Counted from the stretch's first letter, positions 24,970 to 34,330 are shown. The stretch: DNA of 64,000 nucleotides from Halomicroarcula saliterrae (GCF_031624395.1 NZ_JAMQON010000001.1:496001-560000), one strand, 5' to 3'. Translations and numbers: made by a program. Notes: generated by a model not told the origin, from the letters alone.

Positions 24970-25944
24970 ATGCCGACTGTTCTCGTCACCGGCGTCGGTG
25001 GTGCAAGCGGTATCGGTGCCGTCAGGGCGCTCCAGGAGACCACGGCCCACCACGTCGTCGGTGTGGATATGGACCCCGACGCTGCCGGGCTGTATCTCGC
25101 CGACGACGGTCGTCAGATTCCGCCCGCCAGTGACGACGCGTGGGGCCGTGTAATGCGGGAGGTCATCGAGGACCACGGTGTCGACGTGGTGGTACCCACC
25201 GTCGACGAGGAACTCCCCGAACTCGGGACGCTCCCGGAGGCGGTCCCGACGGTCGCCCCGCGACCGGCCGTCGTCGGGATGGCCCTGGACAAGTACGCCA
25301 CCTACCGGCAGCTCGACGACGCCGGCCACGCCGTCCCACAGACCTGGCTCGCCAGCGAGGCCGAGTCGATACCCGAACACGCCTATCCGCTCGTCCGGAA
25401 GCCGAGGCGGGGCCGCGGGAGCCGCGGTATCCGGCGGGTGGCGACCCCGGCCGAGCTCGACCGTGCGCTCGACGAGACGGACAGGTCCGACGACGAGGTG
25501 GTATTTCAATCGTTCGTCGAGGGCACCGAGTATACGACGAGCGTCGTCGCGACGACTGACGACCGGCTCCTCGCGGTCGTGCCGAAGGAAGCCATCGAGA
25601 AACAGGGGTCGACGGTGAAAGGCGTGACCCGCAGCCACGACGCCGTACGGGACGCGTGCCGGGAGCTCTTCGAGTCGCTCTCGCCACGCGGGCCGATGAA
25701 CGTCCAGCAGATCGTCGACGACGACGGCCGCCCCTACACTATCGAAATCAACCCGCGCTTTTCGTCGACGGCGTGTCTCACGGTGAAAGCGGGGGTCAAC
25801 GAACTCGACTTGCTCGTCCGCGACGCGCTGGGAGAGAGAGTCCCCCGCTCGGACGGGTACGACGCGGGCGTCTACTTCCTGCGGTATCACGACCACGTCT
25901 TCGTCGACAAGGACCGGTTCCGCTCACGGGTCAGCGAGCCCTGA
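24970..25944 (+). CDS. ATP-grasp ligase (carbamoyl-phosphate synthase-like)
   Basis: 324 residues from the ATG at 24970. The N-terminal pre-grasp Rossmann-like domain has LVTGVGGASGIGAVRAL. The ATP-grasp core includes PLVRKPRRGRGSRGI (glycine-rich lid), VVFQSFVEGTEYTTS and EINPRFSSTACL with the metal-binding Glu and Asn. Such single-chain ligases join a carboxylate to an amine, and in glycan loci they are proposed to acylate amino sugars. With the PIG-L deacetylase nearby, acylation of a freed amino group is an attractive but unproved role. Confidence 0.82.
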   Translation: MPTVLVTGVGGASGIGAVRALQETTAHHVVGVDMDPDAAGLYLADDGRQIPPASDDAWGRVMREVIEDHGVDVVVPTVDEELPELGTLPEAVPTVAPRPAVVGMALDKYATYRQLDDAGHAVPQTWLASEAESIPEHAYPLVRKPRRGRGSRGIRRVATPAELDRALDETDRSDDEVVFQSFVEGTEYTTSVVATTDDRLLAVVPKEAIEKQGSTVKGVTRSHDAVRDACRELFESLSPRGPMNVQQIVDDDGRPYTIEINPRFSSTACLTVKAGVNELDLLVRDALGERVPRSDGYDAGVYFLRYHDHVFVDKDRFRSRVSEP

Positions 25945-26040
25945 GCGGCCCGCTTTGGGTCCGGAGACCGCTGTCGACGAGCAGTCACTCCGGAATCGGT
26001 CGCGACGAACGTCGCGCCGACGGTCGGAGTCTCGTTGTCC

Positions 26041-26832
26041 TTACGCGGAGATGCCGCCGTAACCGTAGTCGCCGTAGCCCTGCTCGCCGTAGTCGTCGTC
26101 GCTACGCTCGGTCTCTGTCGGCGTGGCCGTCTCGGTCTCTGTCGGGGTGGCGGTCGGCTCGGGAGTGGCCGTCTCGGTCGGTGTCGGCGTGGCCGTCTGC
26201 GTCGGCGTGGCCTCCGTCCCGTTGCCGACGGTCAGCGTGTAGTCGCCGTCGCTGTCCTGCGTGTCGACGACCTGTACGTAGTAGGTCCCACTCGTCTCGG
26301 CCGTCTGGGCCACCGTGACCGGCTGGTCCGTCGAGACGTATCTGAGGTTGCTGAACTCCCCCGCCGGGTCGTAGAGTATCACGGCGGTGATGCCCGTGGT
26401 CGCGCTCCGACTGAACTCGATTGCGACGTCGTCGCCGGTCGAGAGCTCGATAGTGTACCAGTCGCTGTCGCTCGCGGTGAGCGAGCCGGCCACCGTCGCC
26501 CCCATGCTGATGGCGTTGGCGCTGCCCTCGCTGTCGTTCGGTTCCGCCTCGGAGACCGACAGCGACGACGACTGGCGCAACACCGGTTCGCCCCCGTAGC
26601 CAAACGACGACACCGGCTGGACCGCTGACCCGGCACCGAGGTCCGCACAGCCCGCCAGAGCCACCGTGGTGGCGCCGGCAGCCGCGAGGTACGAGCGCCG
26701 GTCCAGCAACACGCTAGCGTTTTCCTCCTCCGTGTTCTGTCCGGAATCTCCTCCGGTTATGACCCTATTTCCTCGTTCGAGTAGCGCGGTAAGCCTACCA
26801 TTCGTTTGCTCGTTAGTATCGTCCATTCGCAA
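26041..26832 (-). CDS. PPC-domain surface lipoprotein with Thr/Pro-rich linker and Tyr/Gly tail
   Basis: 263 residues. A Tat-like and lipobox signal sits unusually far in: LLDRRSYLAAAG (42-53), then LAGC with lipid-anchor Cys62. Residues about 98-205 form a pre-peptidase C-terminal (PPC) beta domain (DSDWYTIELSTGDDVAIEF; TYYVQVVD). A Thr/Pro/Glu repeat linker at about 210-240 (PTPTETATPEPTATPTE) and an 18-residue tail DDYGEQGYGDYGYGGISA follow. It is likely anchored outside the membrane, with the linker spanning the S-layer. Divergent from wecB across 518 bp. Confidence 0.75.
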   Translation of the reverse strand: MRMDDTNEQTNGRLTALLERGNRVITGGDSGQNTEEENASVLLDRRSYLAAAGATTVALAGCADLGAGSAVQPVSSFGYGGEPVLRQSSSLSVSEAEPNDSEGSANAISMGATVAGSLTASDSDWYTIELSTGDDVAIEFSRSATTGITAVILYDPAGEFSNLRYVSTDQPVTVAQTAETSGTYYVQVVDTQDSDGDYTLTVGNGTEATPTQTATPTPTETATPEPTATPTETETATPTETERSDDDYGEQGYGDYGYGGISA

Positions 26833-27350
26833 CCCGACGGTTAGTAGGCGCTTAATTAACCATTGTTACCAGCTACGGTAAGCTACGAACATTTCACTAC
26901 CAGCAGTCCACAGGTAAATACGGAGTGTGTATATGATACTTGTGTTTAGTTACCAGTTCGGTCGAACTCGTTGACAGATACGACCGATATCAGAAGGGGC
27001 GCAGTTCCGGGTACATCGCTACCAGTTCACAGTCGAAGCTATCCGGGTATTGCTACAGTGGTAGTGAGTCGTTACCGCGTACAGATAGGTACGTACCAGT
27101 GGCATCCGTCGGACGCCTCTCCGACTCTCAGATATCTTCGGAACATGTCTCGGGTGACACGTCACTGGAGTTACTGGTACGCAACTTACACCGAGACGGT
27201 GTGTATCTCTCCGTATAGTGACACTGAACTGACGTAGACGCCGTGTACCCTGCAGTGAACACGGCGCTATCGGGCGATATCTTTCGCCCATTCCGTCTGT
27301 TGCTGATATAGAGCGCATTACAAATAGACAAACGGCGGCTCGTTACTCCC
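26833..27350. other. AT-rich divergent control region with a TACCAG motif cluster
   Basis: 518 bp between the PPC lipoprotein and wecB, clearly richer in A and T than the genes. Contains TACCAG at 26867, 26898, 26951, 27020 and 27094, plus the reverse form at 27174-27179. ORFs here lack coding character. Probable promoters: TTAATTAAC on the lipoprotein side (about 26852-26860) and TTACAAATAG (27319-27328) on the wecB side. Confidence 0.55.
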
Positions 27351-28463
27351 ATGACGCCTCGAATCGTCTTCGTGCTCGGAACGCGTCCCGAGATCGTCAA
27401 ACTCGCGCCGATAATCAGAGCCTGCGACCGCGCCGAGGTCGAGTACGCCGTCGTCCACACGGGTCAACACTACTCCGAGCGCCTCGACGGGGTCTTCTTC
27501 GACGACCTGGAGCTGCCGGAACCGGAGTACAATCTCGAAGTCGGGTCCGGGGACCACGCGGCTCAGACGGGCGAGATGGTGTCCCGGCTGGGGGGCGTCA
27601 TCGAGCGCGAGGCTCCCGACATCGTCATCGTACAGGGCGATACGAACTCCGCGTTCGCGGGGGGTATCGTCGCGAGCAAACGCGACGCGGTCCTCGGGCA
27701 CGTCGAGGCCGGGCTCCGGAGCTTCAACCGGGAACTGCCCGAAGAGCTCAATCGGGTGCTCATCGACCACGCCGCCGACCACCTGTTTGCCCCGACCGAC
27801 GAGGCGGCAGACCAGCTCCGGAGGGAAGCGATTCCCGACGAGCGAATCGAGGTGACGGGCAACACTGTCGTCGACGCCGTCCAGCAACACGAGCGTCTGG
27901 CCCGGACGAAGAGCGACGTGCTCACGGAACTGGGCGTCGCGGACGAGCCCTTCGCGCTGATGACTGCCCACCGGGGCGCCAACGTGGACGACCCCGACAG
28001 GTTCCAGGGGCTCCTCGACGGTATCGGGGCCTACGGCGCCCACACCGACGTGCCCGTCGTCTACCCTGTCCACCCCCGCTCGGCGGAGAACATCGACGAG
28101 TACGACCTCGACGTGCCAGAGGAGATACGGTGTGTCGACCCGCTGAACTTCCTCGATTTCCTCCGTCTGGAGAGCGAGGCGTCGATAGTGTTCACCGACT
28201 CCGGCGGGGTTCAGGAGGAGACCTGTGTCCTCGAAACACCGTGTGTCACCGTCCGCGAGAGCACCGAACGGCCCGAGACGCTGGCGGTGGGGTCGAACGT
28301 GCTCGCTGACCCGACCCCGGAGAGCATCGTCGCCGCGGCGTTCGAGGTCAGAGACGGCCCCAACGACTGGGAGTCCCCCTTCGGCGACGGCCACGCGGCC
28401 GACCGCATCCTCGAAACCTTCGGGGTCGACGCGCCGCCCCTCTCCGAGGAAGTCCCGCTGTGA
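27351..28463 (+). CDS. wecB: UDP-N-acetylglucosamine 2-epimerase (non-hydrolysing)
   Basis: 370 residues, full length. GTRPEIVKLAP (10-20), TGQHYS, QGDTNSAFAG, HVEAGLRSFNRELPEE, TAHRGANVD and TDSGGVQEE are the family motifs in order, including the catalytic acidic residues and His. It interconverts UDP-GlcNAc and UDP-ManNAc, the precursor for ManNAc or ManNAcA in surface glycans. No partner dehydrogenase (WecC) is in the window. Plasma-membrane glycan synthesis is implied by the GT2 and PIG-L genes in the same region. Confidence 0.93.
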   Translation: MTPRIVFVLGTRPEIVKLAPIIRACDRAEVEYAVVHTGQHYSERLDGVFFDDLELPEPEYNLEVGSGDHAAQTGEMVSRLGGVIEREAPDIVIVQGDTNSAFAGGIVASKRDAVLGHVEAGLRSFNRELPEELNRVLIDHAADHLFAPTDEAADQLRREAIPDERIEVTGNTVVDAVQQHERLARTKSDVLTELGVADEPFALMTAHRGANVDDPDRFQGLLDGIGAYGAHTDVPVVYPVHPRSAENIDEYDLDVPEEIRCVDPLNFLDFLRLESEASIVFTDSGGVQEETCVLETPCVTVRESTERPETLAVGSNVLADPTPESIVAAAFEVRDGPNDWESPFGDGHAADRILETFGVDAPPLSEEVPL

Positions 28464-28497
28464 CCGCCGTCCCGTCGGCGTAGCGACGGACCGCCCC

Positions 28498-29679
28498 TCA
28501 GGTCGCGTCCGAGATAATCTTGATGACCGCTCCTTCTTCGAGTTCGGTCTCGTCGCTGACGCGCCGCTGCTCGCGGGCGTCGACGGCGTGGGTGTAGCCC
28601 TCGCCGATGTCCGAGTGGACGGCGTAGGCGAGGTCTTTCGGCGTCGAGCCCCGCGGGAGCAGGTGGGCGTCCGGGAGGACGTTCCCCTGACCGTCGGTCC
28701 ACCTGGTGTCGTTCTGGACCGGATAGGCGGTGATGCGGTCGAGCAGGTCGTAGACGGCGGTGTCCATCGCGCCCTGGACGCCGGTGCCGCCGAACTCCGT
28801 CATCACCGCACGAATCCTATCGAGGCCCTGTCGCTGCTGGTCGCTCACGTCGCCGACGATTTCGAAGTCCGCGTCGCCGGGGTCGTACGCCACCACGCCG
28901 GCCGTCGCGGCGTTTCGCAGCGCGAGTTCGCCGTCGGCGGTCGCCGGAACCACGATGTCGGCGGCTTCGCGGAGTCGCTCGACGTTGCCCTCGGGCGCGA
29001 TGTCGGCCTTGTTGGCCACGACGACGATGGGTTTGGTCCGCTCGCGGATCTCCCGGGCCAGCGCCTCGCGGTCCGCGTCGGTCCACGCGATGGGGTCCTC
29101 GGGGTAGTCCAGCTCCCGCAGCGTGCGGGCCACGTCGAGTTCGCTCGCGCCCACGCCGGCGAGCAGGTCCACGAGCGACGCCTCCAGCGCGAAGTCGGGC
29201 GAGCGGGACTGGCGCTCGATGGACTCCCAGTTGCGGGAGACGATGCTCGCGAGCCAGAGGTCCATCTCTTCCTCGACGAAATCCACGTCCTCGACGGGGT
29301 CGTGTTCGCCGACCTCGACGGGTTCGCCCTCGGCGTCGGTCCCGCCGGAGGCGTCGACGACGTTCAGGATAACGTCGGCGTTCGTGAGTTCGTCGAGGAA
29401 CTGGTTCCCCAGTCCGCGACCCTCGTGGGCCCCGGGGACCAGTCCCGCCACGTCGATGAGTTCGACGGGGACGTAGCGCTTGCCCGCTCGGCAGTTGTCG
29501 TCGCCACACCGCTCGTCGCGCGCGAGACAGGGACACTGTGTCCGGACGTGGCTCACGCCGCGGTTGGCGTCGATGGTCGTGAAGGGGTAGTTCCCCACGT
29601 CCACGTCCGCCATCGTCGCCGCTTTGTAAAAGGTAGACTTCCCGGCGTTCGGTTTGCCGGCGAGCGCGATAGAGAGCAT
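28498..29679 (-). CDS. YchF/OLA1-type GTPase with TGS domain
   Basis: 393 residues. G1 GKPNAGKST (8-16), G3-region [17 protein letters not shown]4 NKAD near 243, and a C-terminal TGS domain ([21 protein letters not shown]). A Cys-rich segment [15 protein letters not shown] (50-64) lies between G1 and G3, a feature of the archaeal/eukaryal Ygr210-like branch. YchF family proteins bind ATP or GTP and associate with ribosomes. Convergent with wecB. Confidence 0.9.
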   Translation of the reverse strand: MLSIALAGKPNAGKSTFYKAATMADVDVGNYPFTTIDANRGVSHVRTQCPCLARDERCGDDNCRAGKRYVPVELIDVAGLVPGAHEGRGLGNQFLDELTNADVILNVVDASGGTDAEGEPVEVGEHDPVEDVDFVEEEMDLWLASIVSRNWESIERQSRSPDFALEASLVDLLAGVGASELDVARTLRELDYPEDPIAWTDADREALAREIRERTKPIVVVANKADIAPEGNVERLREAADIVVPATADGELALRNAATAGVVAYDPGDADFEIVGDVSDQQRQGLDRIRAVMTEFGGTGVQGAMDTAVYDLLDRITAYPVQNDTRWTDGQGNVLPDAHLLPRGSTPKDLAYAVHSDIGEGYTHAVDAREQRRVSDETELEEGAVIKIISDAT

Positions 29680-29718
29680 GCTACCAGCTACCGCACTCCG
29701 GGAAAAGGGGGTTTCGGT

Positions 29719-30753
29719 CTACTCCGCCTCGGCCGCCCGCTCGTCGTCCGTGTCGTCGGCCGCCGTCGCGTCGTCTCCGTCCGCGCGTTCGTCGTCCGAC
29801 TCCGTAGTGTCACTGTCGGCGGTCCCTTGTGCCGCCGACTGGTCGTCTTGTCCGCCGTTGAGCTCGTCGGCCATCTCGGCCATCGCCTCGGCGTCCTCGT
29901 CCGGCCGGTCCAGCACCTCTTCGGTGTGCGTTCGCATCTCCTCGCTCGCGCGTATCTTCCCGTCGATGGTGGCGTTCTCGTGGAGTGCAACGGTGTCGGC
30001 GGAGATGTCGCCCCACACCTTCACGCCGGGGCCGATGCGCACGTCGCCGTCGCGTGTCGTCACGTCGCCCTTGATCTCGCTCCCCTTGCCGAGCGCGATG
30101 TCCTCGCGAGCCCGCAGGCTGCCAAAGACGATGTTGTCACGGCCGACTTCGAGCGACTGGGCGCGGATGTTCCCGTGGAGGCGACAGTCGTCGCCCACGA
30201 CCGCGGGGGTCGAGACGCGCCATGCGTCGTCGGAGACGCTGGCACCGCGGGGAATCAAGAGCGGTTCGGTCCCGTCCTCGTCGTCGCCCAGCATCTCGCT
30301 CAGCACCTCCTCGGCGGCCTCGTCCTCGCCGATACGCAGGAGCTGCGAGAGGTAGACAAAGAGGAAGACGATGGTCGGCATCGGGTTCCGGATGACGATC
30401 CAGCCGTTGGCCTCGAAGCCGTCCTCGATGTCCACGTCGTCGCCGATGTCGAGGTCGCCCGCCACGCGCAGTTCGCCGCCGATGTGGACGCGCTCGCCGA
30501 TGTAGGCGTCCTCGCCGACCAGCACGTTGTCGGCCACGTCACACCACATGTCCAGCCGGCAGTCGCCCTCGGCCTCGATGTGCCCGCCGAAACGCACGCG
30601 TTCGTCCGCGATGACCGACCGCCCGCGGACGCCGAACTCCACCGTGCTCTGGCCGCCGACGACCACGTCCCCGTCGGTGACGAGGTCGTGTTCTTCGACG
30701 GTCGTGCCGTCGGGAATCGAGAGTTCGGAGAGCGGGTCGGAGCCGAGTTGCAC
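29719..30753 (-). CDS. Bactofilin-like polymer-forming protein
   Basis: 344 residues from a GTG at 30753; the longer frame is rejected because conserved sequence begins QLGSDPLSEL. Two blocks of short beta repeats (about 25-120 and 165-265: VVVGGQSTVEF, VLVGEDAYIG, LRVAGDLDIG, IVFGSLRARED) predict a beta-solenoid as in bactofilins. Between them is a hydrophobic stretch IVIRNPMPTIVFLFVYLSQLL that may touch the membrane. The last 60 residues are an Asp/Glu-rich tail. Likely a cytoskeletal or scaffold element; partners unknown. Confidence 0.78.
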   Translation of the reverse strand: MQLGSDPLSELSIPDGTTVEEHDLVTDGDVVVGGQSTVEFGVRGRSVIADERVRFGGHIEAEGDCRLDMWCDVADNVLVGEDAYIGERVHIGGELRVAGDLDIGDDVDIEDGFEANGWIVIRNPMPTIVFLFVYLSQLLRIGEDEAAEEVLSEMLGDDEDGTEPLLIPRGASVSDDAWRVSTPAVVGDDCRLHGNIRAQSLEVGRDNIVFGSLRAREDIALGKGSEIKGDVTTRDGDVRIGPGVKVWGDISADTVALHENATIDGKIRASEEMRTHTEEVLDRPDEDAEAMAEMADELNGGQDDQSAAQGTADSDTTESDDERADGDDATAADDTDDERAAEAE

Positions 30754-30889
30754 AGACCCAATACTCGTTTCGACGGTCTTAAACCCTGAGGGCGCGCACG
30801 ACGGCCGTCTGACGCACGTCTGACGCGCGTCTGCGGGTAACTGTCCTCCCCTCGTGAGCCTTTTATCCGAACACCGCCTACCGCTGCCC

Positions 30890-31087
30890 ATGACCGTTCT
30901 CTCGTTCGACGACCAGGGCGTCGACGTCGTCTACGACGGCACGGAGTTCAGACTGGAGAAGACGCTCATCGAGGACGCCACCCAGAAGTCCTACCCGGAC
31001 GTGACCGACCACGAAGTGCTCCAGATAGTCGAACCCGACCCGTCGCTGTCCGGCGAACCGCGGCGAATCGCCGAGATAGTCGACTGA
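30890..31087 (+). CDS. Small conserved haloarchaeal protein (DUF5800-like)
   Basis: 65 residues beginning MTVLSFDDQGVDVVYDGTEF and ending IAEIVD; a small mixed alpha/beta fold is likely. The pattern matches a haloarchaeal family I recall as DUF5800. A TATA-like CTTTTATC (30858-30865) lies about 27 bp before the ATG, typical of leaderless transcripts. Function unknown. Confidence 0.7.
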   Translation: MTVLSFDDQGVDVVYDGTEFRLEKTLIEDATQKSYPDVTDHEVLQIVEPDPSLSGEPRRIAEIVD

Positions 31088-31237
31088 CATATCGCCCTCG
31101 AAGGTAGAGATGCCGCCGTGTGAAATCACAGGGGTTCCAACTGGTGTAGCGCTGTCTTGCGGTTCTCGGCGGCGAAAATCGTGGCAGAACCCCGCATGGC
31201 GGCAAGCATTTAAGTATTCGGAACACACGCCGAGGTA

Positions 31238-32404
31238 ATGCCAGACCCACGTATCGCGGGGGCCGGTGTCACACAGTTCGGGAAGCATCCCGAGCGGACC
31301 GGTCGCGACCTCTTCGCGGACGCCGGACTCGAAGCGCTCGACCAGTCGGGGGTCGAACCCGAGGACGTCGACGCGCTGTACTACGGGAACTTCATGGGCG
31401 AACTCGCCGAGCATCAGGGCCACCAGGGGCCGCTGATGGCCGAAGCCATCGGTATCGACGCCCCGGCGACCCGGCTGGAGGCCGCCTGCGCCTCCGCCGG
31501 GGCCGCCGTCCGAGAGGCCGTCAAGACGCTGCGAAACGGGGAGAGCGAGGTCGTCGTCGTCGGCGGCGCCGAGCGGATGACCAACATCGGCACCGCGGCG
31601 GCGACCGACGCGCTGGCCATCGCCGCGGACGACCTCTACGAGGTCCGGGCCGGGATGACCTTCCCCGGGGCCTACGCGCTGATGGCACGGGCGTACTTCG
31701 CGGAGTACGGCGGCTCCCACGAGGACCTGGGCCACGTCGCGGTCAAGAACCACGAACACGCGCTGGTCAACGACCACGCCCAGATTCAGTCGGAAATCAC
31801 GCTGGACGAAGCGATGGAGGCACCGACCATCGCCGCGCCACTTGGCCTGTACGACTCCTGTCCCATCACCGATGGGGCGGCCGCCGCCGTCCTGACGACC
31901 GAGGAATACGCCGCGGAACACGACCTCGACGCGCCGGTCGTCATTTCGGGCAGCGGACAGGGCGGCGACAACCTCGCGTTGCAGGACCGCCCACACCTCG
32001 CCCGAACGCCGGCCGCAGAGAAGGCCGCCGAGGAGGCCTACGCCGACGCCGGCATCGAGGCCGGCGACGTCGACGTCGCCGAGGTCCACGACTGCTTCAC
32101 CATCGCCGAGGTGCTGGCCATCGAGTCGCTGGGCCTGTTCGACCCCGGCGAGGGTATCCACGCCGCGACCGAGGGCGTGACGACCCGCCACGGCGAGATG
32201 CCGGTGAACCTCTCGGGCGGGCTCAAGGCCAAGGGCCACCCCGTGGGCGCGACCGGCGTCGCCCAGCTGGCGACCATCGCGTGGGTGCTCGATGGCACCC
32301 ATCCGCGAGCGGACGCCGTCCCGGACGGCCGTGTCGGCGTCGCGCACAACGCCGGCGGGACCGTCGCCTCTACCACCGTCCACGTTCTGGAGGTGCGAGA
32401 ATGA
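31238..32404 (+). CDS. SCP-x type thiolase (acetyl-CoA acetyltransferase-like)
   Basis: 388 residues. The active-site region is EAACASAGAAVREAV, with Cys present. A conserved GGAERMTN loop, HDCFTIAEVL in place of NEAFA, and GHPVGATG supply the SCP-x/haloarchaeal arrangement. The C-terminal HNAGGTVAST lacks the second Cys, as expected for this class, so Cys-His-His replaces Cys-His-Cys. The stop overlaps the start of a zinc-ribbon OB-fold partner (ATGA), the two-subunit design of archaeal thiolase/HMG-CoA synthase complexes. Probably a 3-ketothiolase. Confidence 0.86.
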   Translation: MPDPRIAGAGVTQFGKHPERTGRDLFADAGLEALDQSGVEPEDVDALYYGNFMGELAEHQGHQGPLMAEAIGIDAPATRLEAACASAGAAVREAVKTLRNGESEVVVVGGAERMTNIGTAAATDALAIAADDLYEVRAGMTFPGAYALMARAYFAEYGGSHEDLGHVAVKNHEHALVNDHAQIQSEITLDEAMEAPTIAAPLGLYDSCPITDGAAAAVLTTEEYAAEHDLDAPVVISGSGQGGDNLALQDRPHLARTPAAEKAAEEAYADAGIEAGDVDVAEVHDCFTIAEVLAIESLGLFDPGEGIHAATEGVTTRHGEMPVNLSGGLKAKGHPVGATGVAQLATIAWVLDGTHPRADAVPDGRVGVAHNAGGTVASTTVHVLEVRE

Positions 32405-32787
32405 CCGAAACGTCCCGCAACGGCGAGTACGACGACTGGCTCGACAGCATCGAGGCGGGCGAGGGGTACTACGTCGAGTGCGACGAGGGCCACGGCTGGC
32501 TCCCGCCCCGACGGGTCTGTCCCGACTGTGGCTCCCGCGAACTCCGCGAGGAGCCGCTGCCCGACAGCGGCGAGATCGCGACCCACACCACGATTACCGT
32601 GGCCACGCCGCAGTTCGAGGACGACGCGCCCTACGTCACCGCGATCGCGGACTTCGGTCCCGTCTCGGTGACTGGCCTCGTCCGCGGCGTCGACCCCGAG
32701 GACGTGTCGATGGCCGACGTGGTCGGTATCGAGGTCGGCGAGCGCGAGACGACCGGCGAGCGCGCCGTGGTGTTCCGACCGCGGTAG
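32401..32787 (+). CDS. Zn-ribbon/OB-fold (DUF35) thiolase partner
   Basis: 128 residues. An N-terminal amphipathic segment precedes CDEGHGWLPPRRVCPDCGS, the rubredoxin-like zinc ribbon, and an OB fold (IATHTTITVATPQF; ADFGPVSVTGLV). DUF35 proteins hold acyl-CoA substrates or bridge thiolase to HMG-CoA synthase in archaea. It overlaps the SCP-x thiolase by 4 bp, so a tight complex is expected. Confidence 0.88.
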   Translation: MTETSRNGEYDDWLDSIEAGEGYYVECDEGHGWLPPRRVCPDCGSRELREEPLPDSGEIATHTTITVATPQFEDDAPYVTAIADFGPVSVTGLVRGVDPEDVSMADVVGIEVGERETTGERAVVFRPR

Positions 32788-32848
32788 CGGCGGTCCCGGT
32801 TTCGCGACGGTCTGAAACGGTGCTACGGCAGCCGCTGCTCACGGCCAC

Positions 32849-33790
32849 TTATCCGGTAACGTCCACGGTCGCCGCTTCGCCACGGACCACGTCGACGAAC
32901 TCCTCGGGGTGTTCGACGTGGGGGAGCAACAGCGAGTCGCCGAAGACGACGAGCGTGGCGTCCGCTTCGTCGGCCAGCACTCGGCCGTCGGACAGCGGCG
33001 TGATGTCGGCGTTCTCGCCCCAGACGAGCGTTATCGGGACGTCCAGTTCTTCGAGCACGTCGCCGAGGTTCTCCTCGGGGTCGAGAAAGCCCGAGACGAA
33101 CGAGGCCGGCGCGAACCGGGCGCCGGGCTGGTGGCCGCTCGTCCACTCGTAGTCGACGACCTCGTCGGTGAGGTTGTCCATGTCGTAGTAGCCGTGGTCG
33201 GCGTGGAAATACCGGATGGAGCTCTTCGAGACGATGAGGTTGTAGAGGGCCGTCCCGAGCAGCGGCGCTCGCAGCAGCGACCGCCGCGGGACGCTCCTGT
33301 CGCCCATCGAGGTGTCGGTCGGGCAGACGAGGACGAGCTCGGCGACGTCGACCTCCCGGGCGGCCATCGCCGCGTACGCACCGGTCAGCGACGACGCGAC
33401 GACCGTCGCGTTCTCGCTCTCGTCGGCGAGGAAGTCGCGGACGAACGTCGTCATGAGCGACGCCGAGTACAGCAGCGGCGGCCGGTCGGTGTGACCGAAG
33501 CCGGGCAGGTCCGGGGCGACGACGTGGTACTCCTCGGCCAGCCGCTCGAAGACGGCGTGGAACTCGTGGTTCGACGCGGCGGCGTTGATACCGTGCAGGA
33601 GGACGAGGTCGGGGTCCTCGGGGTCGCCGGCCTCGGTGTAAGCCACGTCGAACCCCCGCCAGCGGTACGTGCGCTGCTCGCCGGGGAGGAACGGTTCGAA
33701 GTCGCCGGCCCGCGACCGGAGGGCCCGATTCGCGAGCGCCGTTGCGCCGACCGCACCGACCGCCACACCGAGCGCGTTGCGGAGTTTCAT
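32849..33790 (-). CDS. Alpha/beta hydrolase
   Basis: 313 residues. A short hydrophobic N-terminus (LGVAVGAVGATALAN) could be a membrane anchor or signal. Core motifs: LLHGINAAASNHEF (oxyanion HG), APDLPGFGHTDRP, nucleophile elbow VVASSLTGAYAA, a WGENADITPL acid region, and LLLPHVEHPEEF with the catalytic His. The elbow starts with A-S-S rather than G-x-S. Substrate unknown. Confidence 0.83.
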   Translation of the reverse strand: MKLRNALGVAVGAVGATALANRALRSRAGDFEPFLPGEQRTYRWRGFDVAYTEAGDPEDPDLVLLHGINAAASNHEFHAVFERLAEEYHVVAPDLPGFGHTDRPPLLYSASLMTTFVRDFLADESENATVVASSLTGAYAAMAAREVDVAELVLVCPTDTSMGDRSVPRRSLLRAPLLGTALYNLIVSKSSIRYFHADHGYYDMDNLTDEVVDYEWTSGHQPGARFAPASFVSGFLDPEENLGDVLEELDVPITLVWGENADITPLSDGRVLADEADATLVVFGDSLLLPHVEHPEEFVDVVRGEAATVDVTG

Positions 33791-33849
33791 ACCACTCCGT
33801 AGGGGCCGGGGCCTGTTTATACGTGGGGGCGAGGGGCGCCACTCGCGGG

Positions 33850-34188
33850 TCAGGGACGGAGGTAGGCGTACCCCTGGTCTTCCAGCCTCGTCACCTCGAC
33901 GGCGCCCTCGGGGACTGTCTCGATGCCGTCCACGAGCGCGGACTCGTCCATGTCCGTCGCCGCCAGCGTGTTGCGACAGGCCCTGACCGAGACGCCTGCG
34001 TCAAGGAGCGACTGTACCTCGTCGCTGTGCTCGCTCTCCGCGCTGGCCGCCGTGATGGCCGGCCCCTGGACGACGACGGCGACGTCGTCGATACTGCCGC
34101 TCTCGTCGTCCAGCATGTTCTGGGCGATAGTGAGAGCCGTTTCCTGTTCGGTTTCGTCGGCCGAGACGAGATGGACGACGCTTTGCAT
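33850..34188 (-). CDS. DsrE-like sulfur relay family protein
   Basis: 112 residues from the ATG at 34188. The DsrE/DsrF-like fold is shown by VVHLVSADETEQETALTIAQNML, DDVAVVVQGPAI and LLDAGVSVRACRNTL, where Cys is the family's conserved residue. Related proteins carry or sense sulfur, but many archaeal members have no known role. Stands alone between the hydrolase and a divergent hypothetical gene. Confidence 0.75.
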   Translation of the reverse strand: MQSVVHLVSADETEQETALTIAQNMLDDESGSIDDVAVVVQGPAITAASAESEHSDEVQSLLDAGVSVRACRNTLAATDMDESALVDGIETVPEGAVEVTRLEDQGYAYLRP

Positions 34189-34330
34189 ACCAGAGACAGT
34201 TGAGCCCGGCGCCCGTAGTGTCTCCTGCTTGCAAGCGCCGCTCTGGCGGCGCCACTCGGGCGCTGCTGTTCGGTCAGGGCCTGCGTATGCTGGCAACGCA
34301 GCCTTACCGTCCGCTGGGAAAGCCACGGCC

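Noticed and set aside
26100-26220. Short tandem-like repeats resembling a minisatellite or CRISPR
   Set aside because: They encode the Thr/Pro/Glu linker of the PPC lipoprotein in frame. Unit size and spacing are irregular and there are no spacers. No CRISPR array was found anywhere.
28225-30789. Very long 854-codon plus-strand open frame
   Set aside because: It is antisense to the YchF and bactofilin-like genes and has Arg/Val/His-rich shadow composition. High third-position GC removes stop codons in this frame.
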